A DNA stretch of 64,000 bases from Ceratopteris richardii (taxonomy: Eukaryota; Streptophyta; Polypodiopsida; Polypodiales; Pteridaceae). The position numbers were made by a program, and so were the translations under genes. The stretch lies in the NCBI GenBank assembly GCA_020310875.1, contig CM035413.1, positions 187,174,855-187,238,854 of the forward strand. Direction: 5' to 3'. The notes under the pieces were generated by a model. That model did not search any database. It was not told the origin of the DNA and saw only the letters and a program-made list of their open reading frames with translations. Positions 47,779 to 59,100 of this stretch are shown piece after piece; the first letter of the stretch is position 1, and the number at the start of each line of letters is the position of its first letter.

Positions 47779-48438
47779 CCTCATTGTTGTCATGGATCTA
47801 AGTAGTATTGGATTTGTTTCGTCAAAGACAAAAAGGTCGAAGAAGGTTGTTAGTTGAAAGTTAGAGAAAGAAAGATTTATGGAGGAAGAAGTTCGTAGTC
47901 TTTATGCTCATCACGAGAAAAGGATAATATTGAACGCATAGTTTATGTCAACCACAATGTGGGATGCAGATTGTCTCATTGATTTGGTCCAATGATTTAT
48001 TGAGATACATGAAATATTCAATTTCAAGGCATAAGAGGAGACTTTTCAATCATTCTTCATCCCAATCATTGCTTATCCATGCAAGAGATTTTAGAATATA
48101 TGAATCCTTTCTCCCCAACCCTTGTCGTTTTTCCAAGCAAACATTTGGAATGGCAAAGAAAACATACGATGCAAATATTTGCAAGAGCAAAGAAAAAAAT
48201 TATGACATAATATTGCATGCATGGAAATGAGTGCTTGTAAATACAAGAGAATGAAAAAGGATGGACAGCTCTTTTGACTAGTTTTATTTTTGTCAATTGT
48301 TGCAAAAAAGGAAAAAAAAAGATAGAAAGAAGAAAGAAAGGCATACATGAATAGAAGTTGAGGCTTTTGCATGCTTGATCCAACAAGACTTAACCACCAT
48401 AATCGTATAGGTACAATGGTGCTTTCGAGGGGGGGGGG
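47775..48438. other. no gene recognised; ends in a polypurine tract
   Basis: No domain is seen. The last bases (48427-48438) are GAGG followed by a long G run directly before an LTR start, so the stretch is probably the eroded 3' end of a plus-strand LTR element. Confidence 0.4.
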
Positions 48439-48710
48439 TGTTGAGATATCAAGCTGAAGATGTGATGATCAATGATGAAACATGCCAACTTTCTTTCCTC
48501 TAACATGTATACTGATTATGTTGATATATTTCTAGGATATTCTCCATAAGCTTCAGAGGATCTATCTAGCAAGTCACTTGTTTGTGGATATTAGGGTTTC
48601 TATATGTATTTCTCTTTATATATTATACCAGTTGTATTATTGTATTAGGTCATTTCTTGTACAGTCTCTTGATGTAATAAAAGAAGAAGAAAATGATTCT
48701 TCCTTGCATC
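48439..48710 (+). repeat. LTR-like sequence (TGTTGAGATATC...)
   Basis: Starts TGTTGAGATATCAAGC immediately after a G-rich polypurine tract and contains an AATAAA at about 48677. The 3' boundary is uncertain; no primer site or second copy is visible in the window. Confidence 0.5.
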
Positions 48711-49084
48711 AATTTTTGTGGGCCCATATTGATACAAAATTTGGTGTGTAGGTATACGGGGATCAAATTATTTTTGAGAGTCATCACTTTAGGAAATTTA
48801 TTTTGCTCAGATTTCTATTACAAAGCCATTTTGATCTATGTTTTGAGCCCACAAGAGAGGACTTTACAAAGAACATGTTAGTTTCCAAAACAATTGATTG
48901 CATTCTATTGGACATCTTGAGAGTAGTTCAGATCTAGAATTTCAAGCGATCTCGTGTATTGTTGGTTAAGAAAACTAGGTCTTTTTTAGTATTTATATCA
49001 AATCATAGTGTGATGGTGTCCAAATAGAGGTACTACTTCTAGTGTTTTTAATAGTATTATAAATTTCTAAAAAATGGAAAATGC

Positions 49085-49307
49085 TACTGGAATGCGATAA
49101 CTTATGAGTGATAAGTTGGATGCTTGGAGTTTCAAAATAAATAATTTCTTGATAGGAAAAGGCTGCTACAAGTAGATCGATGGAGACAATGAAAACCCCC
49201 CATAGTTATTGGAGAGGAATTGAACTATGGACTAGTTAAGAGAATATGAAGGGTGGAACCAAGGAGCACAAAAGATAATGTATTAGTCGTTTGTTAGCAT
49301 ATTTAAA
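49085..49307 (+). pseudogene. copia gag N-terminal fragment
   Basis: Reads LSDKLDAWSFKINNFLIGKG, then YK with a stop, IDGDNENPP and a decayed WNQGAQKIMY, the start of a copia Gag. Four or more stops. It ends at 49307 where a minus-strand LTR begins. Confidence 0.6.
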
Positions 49308-49600
49308 TGTCACAAGAAAGGAGATAAGGAAGATAGCTCACTCACACACTCTTACTCTCCAAGAGGAGCACACATAGATTGAGGAAAGGAAGAATGATCT
49401 TCTTTGTCTTCGTCTTCTTCTTCTTCTTCTTCTTCTTCTTCTTCTTCTTCTTCTTCTTCTTCTTCTTCTTCTTCTTCTTCTAGTAAAGCTCACTAAAGTA
49501 TCCTTGACATATATTGGCATGAGCACTACACATGTCCGAGAAATGAAAAAATGATACGTGTCATCCTTGATCATCACATGTTGAACCTCATATCTCGACA
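49308..49600 (-). repeat. 3' LTR of minus-strand copia K (copy K1)
   Basis: 293 bp; on the plus strand TGTCACAAGAAAGG ... ATATCTCGACA, followed by a minus-strand polypurine tract (TTGAGGGGGAG). Contains a (CTT)n expansion at 49413-49480. A second copy at 54758-55034 plus 61544-61645 is interrupted by element I. Confidence 0.8.
49413..49480. repeat. (CTT)n microsatellite
   Basis: About 22 units within the K1 LTR, at a place where the K2 copy has only a few CTT units. Confidence 0.9.
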
Positions 49601-49743
49601 CTCCCCCTCAAGCTCAATGTCATGTTCTGTAATCCAAGCATGTTTCGAAACTTCTCCAATGTCTCAACTCCAAGTGCTTTAGTGAAAATATCAACAACTC
49701 GCTCATCTATCCTCACATAAACAAGGTCAATATCACATGCTAA

Positions 49744-50467
49744 TGTAAGAAATAATAATAGCACAGCGGAATAGACCTATAGACAGAGTTGAGAGAAAAA
49801 CGCAGACAAAGATAGACGCAGACTGAGAGATAGAGAACTCAAATTCTCAGATTGCCAAGCGTAATGCAGTTACAATGATGGTGTTGTCCACCCGTGCGCT
49901 CCCACTATGGAGCTTAGATGGCGATCTAGAAAGACTCTAGATGAAGGGCTTACTAGTGCACAATGCTATGTAAAGCCCAACCTGGGCCGTGCTTATATAG
50001 CTTTTACAAGGCGGTTCAGTATAGATAAACATAGTCGGGAGATACAAAATAGTCGGTAAAATATATGATCCGACAATATCTCCACGACCAGAAGTCCTAC
50101 CGTCTCGACCCTACGGGCCGGGGGGATAGGCCCCCCGGACCCCACAGAAGGAGGCAAGCCCCCCTCTGCACTCCCCCCATTAAGGTTCTATGGGGAAACT
50201 GTGCGACGCCATAGGGCCTTTATTTTCACCTTATATGGCAAGCCAATGGCCTGGAAGTTTATGCCCTACCTAACCTAATGGCTAGGCTCACAAAGATCAT
50301 TTTCAACCATCAACGGTCACACATAGACCTCATCTAACTTGGAAGTTAGGGTTCCACAAATGTCCGAGCTCTCATAATGGCTTCTCCTCATAATGGGGGC
50401 CTTACAACTTAGAGCACCATGGATCATTTGTGGTCACATGAGGGTGGAGTATTGAGCATATGTAACA
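49744..50467. mobile_element. solo LTR, 724 bp, with 5-bp TSD
   Basis: Begins TGTAAGAAATAATAATAG and ends CATATGTAACA. GCTAA flanks it on both sides (49739-49743, 50468-50472), and removing it rejoins the copia K RNase H sequence. It contains a TATA-like GCTTATATAGC (about 50003) and a GC-rich stretch at 50100-50160. No internal region remains, as expected after LTR-LTR recombination. Its family has no other copy in the window. Confidence 0.85.
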
Positions 50468-51122
50468 GCTAATACCTTTTCCCTTATGGAATAATAATGT
50501 ACCTCAATATGCTTTGTTCTAGCATGAAAAACAAGATTTCATGCTAATGGTATGCTGCTAAGGTTATCACAATAGATGATGATAGGCTTTTGCACTTCCA
50601 TACCTAAATATGCAAGTAGCATCTATAGCCATGATGCTTCACATGCTGCCATTGCAACACTTCTATACTTACCCTCTATACTCGATAAGGCAACATTAAG
50701 TTGCTTCTTACTACTCCATGTAATAGCTTCACTTCTGAGTGAGAATAGAAAGCCACTAGTAGATCTTCTACCTGGAATACTACTACCCCAATTTGCATTG
50801 GTGTATCCATGAATTTGCAATTCTGCACCAGCTTCATAAAACAATGCATTATCCAAACGAGCACTAACATACCGTACAATGCTTCTCAAAGAATCTAAAT
50901 GTGGTTCTCTATGAACTTGCATAAAATGACTTTCAAGCCCAACAATGTAGCTTAGATAAGGCCTTGTAATTGTGAGATATATCAAACTTCCCACAATTTT
51001 CCTATACATAGTAGCACTTTTCAATACTTCACCTCATGTAGTATCCAACTTCAAATTTTGATCTAATGGCATAGAAATTGGCTTAGAATCAACCATACCA
51101 TCCTTTTCTAGCATACTCAAGG

Positions 51123-51685
51123 TGTTATGAATTATGAAATGTGTTGAACAAGGAATTGTTGGAGTGTTAATTTATTAATGTATTAATCTGTTTTGGTGTT
51201 TTTGATATAGCAGCTGAAGGTTCATGAGGGCATGAAAGACATGAAAGGATGGACATTAATAATCCAATCTATTTTTAGAAATAGTTCTTTTTTTAGAAAT
51301 AGTCTATTTTTAGAACTAGTTCTATTTTTTTGAACTAGTTCTATTTTTAGAAGTAGTTCTATTTTTAGAAAATTTAGTAAAAGTCATGTTTAGGATAAGA
51401 ATCGTTGTAGACCGCAATTTCTGATATTAAAAGCAAAGGCTTTCTACAAAAGTTACCAACTTTAACTTTCACGCATGGTCTCTAAAGCCACTCTCATGTA
51501 ACCACTATTTCAACATAATCAAAAATTCCTATTAATACATGCGCTCAGTGGATTGCCAAAACAGAGTGCATGGGGGGAGATTGCACCCAATAGTGCATTC
51601 TGTCTTGTATCTTGGCATGTCTATTTTTCTGTGTGTTTTTTGCATCCATAACCTCTATGTGCGCATGAGCAATATCCTGATAACA
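51123..51685. repeat. LTR-like repeat R, copy A
   Basis: TGTTATGAATTATG ... CCTGATAACA, 563 bp, inserted into copia K RT. Flanks CAAGG and TAAGG agree at 4 of 5 bases, a possible decayed target duplication. Contains short repeats of CTATTTTTAGAA. Confidence 0.7.
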
Positions 51686-51905
51686 TAAGGCACATCAATA
51701 TTCCTATTTTTTTATGTATAAGCTCAATGCCAAAAAATCACATAGCTAACCAAAATCTTTCATGTCAAATTCCTGCATAAGGATTTGCTTTACATCTTTA
51801 ATGCTTTCTTCATTATCACCACCTACAGTAAGCCATCAACATAAATAACAACAATCATGATGCCATTATCATCCTTCCTTGCATATAATGAATGATATGC
51901 ATCAC

Positions 51906-53366
51906 ACATAGAAAATCCAATATAATTCCAAGTTTTTATGCAAGAGCTCTTTAAATACATGACATAGCCTTTGGAAGGTAGTTGGCACATTAGTAAGATC
52001 AAATGGCATGAACCGAAAATTTAATATGCCCCACTCTATGGCAAAAGCCATCTTACGTTGATCTTCTAGGGCAATGGCCACTTGATTGTAGCTAGAGAAT
52101 CCATCAAGGAATTTGTATACTTTTGTGGGTGCCACTCTTTCCAAAAGGTACTTAGTGATAGGAACTGGATAACTAGCTCAAATAGTGGATGTGTTAACCT
52201 TCTTCAAGTTAACACATACACGTAACTTTCAATTGTTCTTGGGCACCACTACAATGGGGGAAACCCATTCAGTGTGCCCAATTTCATTGATAAAATCTAG
52301 TTTCTACCAATCAATCTATCTCTTCCGTGATCTTAACAAGATAATTTTCATTATATGTGTATGGCCTTTACTTGGAGGGTTTGGCTTCTAAGGTCATGGG
52401 GATTGTATGTAAGCATATGTAAGGGTCTACTCCTTTTAGGTCCTTATAAAACCATGCAAACACATCCCTGTATTCTCTTAATAAATCAATCAACTCCTTT
52501 TCTTCTTCCTTAGTCAGGTCGTGTCCTATGTATGTGCATCATTCTTCACCTTCTTCTATAGTCACAACAATCTTCTTAGTCGTCTCTTTGTTATCATAGG
52601 CCACTCTTGTGAGTGCTTCTTGCTTAGGAATTCTGATCATGACTTTCCTATCTTCAAATTCATATTTCTTAAAGTTTTCAAGAACTTCAAACAAAGATTC
52701 TTCCTCTTCTAGTGGGAGTTCTCTCTTTTGTCTTTTCTTGCCTTCGCTCTTAGTGATCACCTGTGTGGTTAACCTCACATCATTCATAAGCTCTTTTCGT
52801 CCTTGAGGGTGAGCCTCCACCACATACAAGAATTCTTTTTCTGAAGCACAAGAAGGATCCATAATAATTGACTCTAGATCTGAGTCACTTGCTTGTTCAA
52901 TTTCTTCTGTGCTAGGCTCACATTCTTCGATAATTTAATCACACATGATTGGTAGGACTGAGTCTTTGTTTCTTACCATGACAATGGGTGCTCTCATATA
53001 GGTAGACTTTACTTCCCATGGAGCTCTGAAATGGGGCAATTCTTATAGGGAATTAGGCCCAAAGTCTTATCATTCACTAGATTGGGCATCCTCTTGTTCT
53101 CCATAAATTGAAGAATATCTTGCAAGAATTGATCATGTAAGTCATCCACAATTTCAATGGGTGGAGGATTTTCACTTTCTTTTTCCCACTTCTCTTCTTG
53201 AATTTCTCTTAGAATTCCTTGCGAGTATTGATTTGCAGAAGCTGAGGTTCCTGACTTGATGGAGTTAGGAACGTAATAATCCTAGAGAGGAAAGCATATC
53301 CTTTCACTTCTAATGTTATTCACCTATGATGTAGCTTGCCATCGCGACTCAGCTATCATCTTTTCC
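51906..53366 (-). mobile_element. Ty3/gypsy fragment (pre-RT and RT)
   Basis: Minus strand. Upstream region 53340-52540 includes a long acidic/basic stretch (EEEESLFEVLENFKKYEFEDR) probably between protease and RT. Then ELIDLLREYRDVFAWFY, a decayed SPIVVVPK box with LRVCVNLKKVN, VYKFLDGFSSYNQVAIALED, MAFAIEWG, FRFMPFDLTNVPTTFQRL and VFKELLHKNLE. It ends before the catalytic YxDD box at the junction with copia K (about 51905). The opening of RT resembles Tat/Athila-type gypsy elements; stops interrupt it. Confidence 0.8.
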
Positions 53367-54116
53367 TGTTATGAATTATGGAATGTGTTGAACAAGAAAT
53401 TGTTGGAGTGTTAATTTATTAATGTATTAATGTGTTTTGGTGTTTTTGGTATAGTAGCTGAAGGTTCGTGAGGGCGTGAAAGGACGGACATCAATAATCT
53501 GATTTATTTTTAGAAATAGTTCTATTTTTAGAAATAGTCTATTTTTAGAACTAATTCTATAAGAAGTATTTCTATTTTTAGAAGCAATTTTATTTTAGAA
53601 AAGTTAGTAAAAGTAGTGGTTAGGATAAGGATCATTGTAGACCGCAATTTTTGATTTTTTTTTGAGAGTACAATGAATTGGAAAGACGCAAACACCTGAC
53701 CCTGTAAGGTAGAGGCACCCATTTTGGGAAACTTCATGGACATCCATCTTTGGGAACTCATGGATATGTCCAGCCAGGATTTGAACTCAGGACTTTCTCC
53801 TTGAGATTCAAAGGATCAACCACTAGGCTATGTGGGCTTGGATTGCAATTTTTGATATTGAATGCAAAGGCTTTCCACAAAAGCTACCAACTTTTACTTT
53901 CATGCATGCTTTTTGAAGCCGCTCTCATATAACCACTATTTTGACATAATCAAAAATTCCTATAAATACATGCACTCTATGGACTGTCGAAACAAAGTGC
54001 ACAGGGGGAGATTGCACCCAATATTGCGTTTTGTCTCATCTCTTGGCATGTCTATTTTTTTGTGTGTTTTTTGCTTCCATAACCTCTATGTGCGCATGAG
54101 CGAGATCCTGATAACA
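53367..54116. repeat. LTR-like repeat R, copy B, carrying a SINE
   Basis: Same termini as copy A (TGTTATGAATTATG ... CCTGATAACA) and the same orientation; longer because a SINE (53656-53844) sits inside. No matching target duplication is visible. Confidence 0.7.
53656..53844 (-). mobile_element. SINE family S1, full copy
   Basis: A 189-bp tRNA-derived SINE. The minus strand shows the pol III A box TAGCCTAGTGG (53830-53820) and B box AGTTCAAATCC (53787-53777), 32 bases apart, and ends in an A8 tail. Flanking 12-bp target duplications GCAATTTTTGAT are at 53644-53655 and 53845-53856. The empty site is present in repeat R copy A (about 51414: GCAATTTCTGAT). Confidence 0.85.
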
Positions 54117-54560
54117 GTGATATTAAGGCCCTCCACGCATCACTATAGAGGGATCTGTTTCTGTTCGTTTTGGCGATTGATCTTTGTTTTTCTATTCTCT
54201 GTTCGCAATCCAATTTTGATTCCCAATTCCGTTTCCATTTCCATTTCCTGTTCTCGTTCCTATTCTTGATTCCCGTTTCCGTTTTTGTTCCCATTTCTGT
54301 TTCAGTTTCAGTTTCATTTCCAGAACCAAAACCTACATTTACACCTACATTTACTCCTTCGGCTTCCCATTCCCGATTCCCATTTTTTTTCCCGTTTCAG
54401 TTTTAGTTTCAGTTCCTAAACCAAAACCTACATTTACACCTATGTTTACTCCTTCGGATTACTCCAAGGCATTGACTAAGGCATCGACTAAGGCATAACT
54501 AAGGCATAACTAAGGCTTCTTTGGCACCCAAGGCTCCCTTGGTGATTGTTGGCAGCTGTT
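54117..54560. repeat. pyrimidine-rich and short tandem repeats
   Basis: 54170-54320 is made of TTCC/TTTC-type hexamer-like words. A ~94-bp unit is doubled (CCAAAACCTACATTTACACC at about 54326 and 54420). 54463-54515 has AAGGCATNRACT-like units. No gene. Confidence 0.7.
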
Positions 54561-54589
54561 CGCTACACATGAACCAATTATACTTTATG

Positions 54590-54692
54590 AGTGGCAATAA
54601 GGAGTTTTGTATTCACCAAGGTCGGAGGATTTGAAGCCACAACCTCACTTGCACAAGGGAAGTATTTTATCACTACACTATCTCTTTGTGTT
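54590..54692 (-). mobile_element. SINE-like sequence, family S3 (candidate)
   Basis: The minus strand carries TAGTGTAGTGA (54680-54670) and GCTTCAAATCC (54637-54627), good A- and B-box matches 32 bases apart. Ends, tail and target duplication are not clear, so extent is approximate. Confidence 0.5.
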
Positions 54693-54757
54693 GTCATTCT
54701 AGTTCTCTTTTCTTATATTTAACACAACTTACATCTCTTTCTTACTTTTGCAAGTAC

Positions 54758-55034
54758 TGTCACGAGGAAGGAGATAAGGAAGAGGGCTCACATACACACA
54801 CTCACTCTCAAGGAGAAGCACACACATAAATTGAGGCAAGAAAGAATGATCTTCTTCTTCTTCTTTTATTACATAAAAGGAATGTACAAGAATGACCTAA
54901 AAACAAGAATACAACAAGTGCAACATATAAAGAACAATACATAAGGAAAAACCTAATGTTGGCGAATGAGTGAGCTGGCAAGAAACAAATGTGCCATCAC
55001 TCTCGATATATAAATCTAATAAAGCTCAATGAAG
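54758..55034. repeat. LTR of family K, copy K2 left part
   Basis: TGTCACGAGGAAGG..., collinear with K1 (49308-49600), then cut by element I at AAGCTCAATGAAG. The remainder follows at 61544-61645. No K internal region adjoins it on either side, so it is a solo LTR or relic. Confidence 0.75.
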
Positions 55035-56142
55035 TGTTGGTGCAAGACAAGCCTACACACATTGGCTTGGGACCTTGGACTCATTGAAGATTAGCATGGA
55101 CAAAGGATTATCTAGGCTTCACTTAAAGGAAGGCTCATGTGAACATATGCTTATATGTTATTACCTCTTTACCCCTTGTAAAAGTCTAAGTGACTTATCA
55201 TTTGTTTGTAATCACTTTAAGTCATCCACCTACTTCATTAGTCGTGGAAATTTGAATGTTGAGATGGAGAGAATATCTCCCTACTTTTAGAGGAGAGATT
55301 CAAGGGAGCCTAAGTTTGAATTTCAAATTCAAATGATCTGAAGACTCCTATATAAGATGAAGTAAAAAGTCGCGGACATACTCTCACTCTAGCTTACTCC
55401 CCGAGGCAAAATTTCATTGTAATTCTTTGTGTGTGAAGGTTACTCTATAGCCAACACCACAATACCTCATTTAGCTGTGCTTGGCAAGCTAATGAGATTG
55501 TACAAACACATTTATCAATAGAAGTATACATTCATCATCTCTGCTTTGTCTGAGTGTTCTACTCCAAGTCTGTCAACTTCAAAGGAGCATTTCTCTGGAT
55601 CTACTGAACCAAATCAAGAGATCTATAGCTCATTGGAACCAGCTCAAAGTCTACTACAAGCATACAAAATTTCAAGGGATTTCATCCAGCCAATTGGGAG
55701 AAAATCGATTCGAAGTGCACACTGGTCTCAGTCTGCAGAGTTCCTGAAAAGTCGGGGGTGATTATAATTTTGCTAAACTTATTTCTCAGTGCATAGTTTA
55801 TCAATTGAAGTGATTCCACTTGTGATTGGTAGCTTACTAAGGTAAATTAATACTCCCAAAAGGAATTGTTCCAATTTTAAGTGTGCTGGACACACTGAGT
55901 AAAAGTCTGAGCAGGTATCACTACAGGAATAGAAAGTTTTGCTTGATTTTTGAAGTACAAAGTTATCTGTTTTGGTTTGATCATTACCCAAACCATTTCC
56001 AAAGTACATATATGGTTTCTTTATGTCATTTGGAAGCTAAACTAGTGTACTAAGTATATCTGAAGAGAAAAGAGGGCAGGTGTGAAGCAGGTTTTGCAGC
56101 ACCAACTGATTTCCTGAGTGCATCCATCCATCACTCTCAACA
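55035..56142 (+). repeat. 5' LTR of element I
   Basis: TGTTGGTGCAAGAC ... CTCTCAACA, with a TATA box CCTATATAAGATG at about 55348, the likely pol II promoter of the element's RNA. Confidence 0.95.
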
Positions 56143-56143
56143 G

Positions 56144-56155
56144 TGGTATCAGAGC
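56144..56155 (+). other. primer binding site of element I
   Basis: TGGTATCAGAGC, one base after the 5' LTR, complementary to the initiator tRNA-Met 3' end. Confidence 0.95.
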
Positions 56156-56168
56156 AAAGAAGGTAAAC

Positions 56169-59100
56169 ATGGGTGATGGTTTCCCTTCCTTCATTGACAA
56201 ATTGGACAGAAACAATTATCAAGCTTGGTCATTGAGAATGAAGACCTATCTACAAGGGAGAAGTCTATTTGGATACATATCAGGAGATGAGGAGTTGCCC
56301 TCATTCAAGACTAGAGGACTACCTACAAAGGATGAACATGAAAGGCTCAACCAATGGTGTGCAAAGGATGCTTTGGCAAGGTCTTATCTCTTAAACTCTA
56401 TATCTGACTTTCTTTTACCTCATGTAAGAAACTGTAAGACTTCCCAAGAGACTTGGGAAACCTTGTCAAATTATTTTTCTTCCAACACAAGGGCTAGGAA
56501 GAACCAATTATGGATTGAGTTCACAACCCTTAGGAAGCAGCCCAAGCAATCAGTTTCAGAGTATGTGACAAAGATCAAAGATGTGGCAGACCAACTAGCA
56601 AGCATTGGAGAGGAAATTGAAGAGGAGCAAATAGTCAGGCAAGTGACAAATGGACTCAAGGCAGATGATAAGTGGGAAAGTTTCACCACTGCAATGGACC
56701 TCTACATGGACATGGATACCCCTGATCTCACAACACTCATGGGCCAACTATTTACACATGAAGCAAAGTTCACCAAAGCTGGAGATCAATCAAAAGGTAA
56801 CAACCCCTCTGCTCTCTATACTGATAAGAAAGTTAAAGATAAAGGCAAGAAGAAACAGGATGAAGAAGGCTCTACCTCTCAAGCTAATTATGCAGGGAGA
56901 GGTAGCTCATCTAGAGGAAGAGGCAGAGGAGGTAAGTCAGGTAGGGGGAGACCCTACAACTCATCACCTTGCAACATCTGTGGATTGTCAAATCATACCA
57001 CAGATGAATGCTACAAGAACTACAAAAATCAGAGAGGAAGAGGTTACTCAAGAGGTGGATACTCTCAAGGGAGAGGCAGATTCAACCAACATCAAAGCTA
57101 CAATGGGTACAATAACCAATACAACAACAACTACAACAACAACCACAATGGAAACTACCAAGGTGGATTCAGAAATAGAAGAGACTACAACAACTACACT
57201 GAGGAGCAGGATGACTCCTTATTGATCATGAATATGACCTCCAAGATAGGTACAAATGATGATCATTTATTTTACATTGACTCAGGATGTTCTAACCATG
57301 TAGCTGGCAATGTGGCATTACTTTCTGATTTGGAAGAGCCCAAGGGCAAACATCAGCTACAAACAGGTGATGACACTAAACACTCTGTTGTCAAAATTGG
57401 AAATGTGAAGACATGTGATGGTAATCAGAACCTATTAAGCAGGGTACTCTATGTACCAACAATAACTAAGAATTTAATGAGTGTTGGTCAGATTGTGGAG
57501 AAAGGTTTGAAGGTCAGATTCACACAACATGGAGCATATGTGGAGGATCCAAAACAAGGTTTCAGAAGAATAGCCAAAGGGGAGAAATCAGGTAGATTAT
57601 TTACATTTGAGCTAGAAGATACAAAAAACATTGCTTTGTATAATTACAAGGATCAGACACTTTCAGAGTTAGAGATATGGCATAAAAGATTAGGGCACAT
57701 AGGTGAAAGGACTCTAAAGCAAATGTGCAGGGATCAATGTGTGCTTGGGATACCTAATGTATCCAAGCAACACATGATTTATAAATGTGGATCATGTCAA
57801 TTTGGTAAGTCTCACAGATTACCCTACTCAAGGAAAGGTTTCATGCATGAAGACTACCTAGACTTGGTACACACAGATGTTTGGGGACCTAGCAAGGACC
57901 CTTCCATTTCTGGTTCAAGATATTATGTGTCATTTATTGATGACTATAGCAGGTGGACCATTTTATATTTTATGAAGCATAAAGATGAAGTGTTTAATTG
58001 TTTCAAGAGGTATCTTGCACTTGTTGAGAATCAAACAGGTAGAAGCTTGAAGAGGCTAAGATCAGATGGTGGAGGAGAGTACTTCTCAAATGAGTTTGAA
58101 GATTTCTTGCAGGAAAGAGGCATCAAAAGGGAGATCACTACAAGGTACTCACCTGAACAAAATGGGGTAGCAGAAAGAAGGAATAGACTTATAGTGGAAA
58201 CAGCTAGGTCTATGCTCAATGAAAAAAGGTTGCCAAATTACCTATGGGCAGAGAGTGTGTCCACTGCCACTTATCTCATCAATAGGTTGCCATCCAAATC
58301 ACTTGATGGCATGACACCATATGAAGCATGGCATGGTAAGAGACCCTCTCTGGATCATTGCAAAATCTTTGGTTGTGTAGCATATGTGCATATTCCCTCA
58401 CAGGTAAGAGGAAAGCTAGACCCCAAGGCTGAGAAATGTATCTTCATTGGTTATGATTTAAACCAAAAGGGATACAGATTCTACAACCCCACAAACAAAG
58501 GGTTCAAGGTAAGCAGAGATGTCATATTTGATGAGAATGACTCATGGTATGAGAATGAATGCAGGAAAGTGAGTCTACCCTATGACATGGAGGAAGATTT
58601 TCCAAAGCTTACCAAGGAAGAGCCAACTCAGCAAGAAGATTCAAGCTCAGATGATGATACAATAAACCTTGAAGAATTCAAAGCTTGGAAATCCAAAGGA
58701 AAGATGAAGATGAAGCAATTAGAGGATAAGCCAGAAACTTCTACTCAAGCAATGAGGAGATCTCAGAGAGAGAAGAAGAAGCCTATCAGATTTGGGTATG
58801 ACACATCACTTGTAACTAAACATTCTGTATATCTTGCAAAAGACTTGTTGAATGAAGAACCAGGTACCTATGAAGAAGCAATTACAAAGCCAGAATGGAG
58901 AGAAGCCATGGATGAGGAGATAGAAGCCCTCAAAGAAAGTGATACTTGGGACTTGGTACCCAAGAAGGATTCTATGAAGGTAATAGGATCCAGATGGATC
59001 TACAAATTGAAGAAGAATTCAGATGGAACAATTAACAGGTACAAAGCTAGGTTGGTAGCCAAGGGTTTTGCACAAACCCAAGGCATTGATTATGAGGAGA

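Larger units (their letters stand above)
49601..51905 (-). pseudogene. copia K pol remnant (RNase H and RT pieces)
   Basis: Minus-strand pieces flank two insertions. 49601-49743: end of RNase H. 50468-51122: RNase H and RT end, with YRKIVGSLIYLTITRP, YTNANWGSSIPGRRSTSGF, ITWSSKKQLNVALSS and EGKYRSVAMA. 51686-51905: RT with a YVDD-like YVDG and SLYARKDDNGIMIVV. Interruptions are the solo LTR (49744-50467) and LTR copy A (51123-51685). The YVDG substitution and stops indicate a dead copy. Confidence 0.75.

Noticed and set aside
49338-49601. Poly-Arg reading frame on the minus strand
   Set aside because: Produced by the (CTT)n tract in the K1 LTR.
56118-56168. Met at 56118 as start of the element I polyprotein
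   Set aside because: It lies inside the 5' LTR upstream of the primer site, and related gags begin at MGDGFPS.
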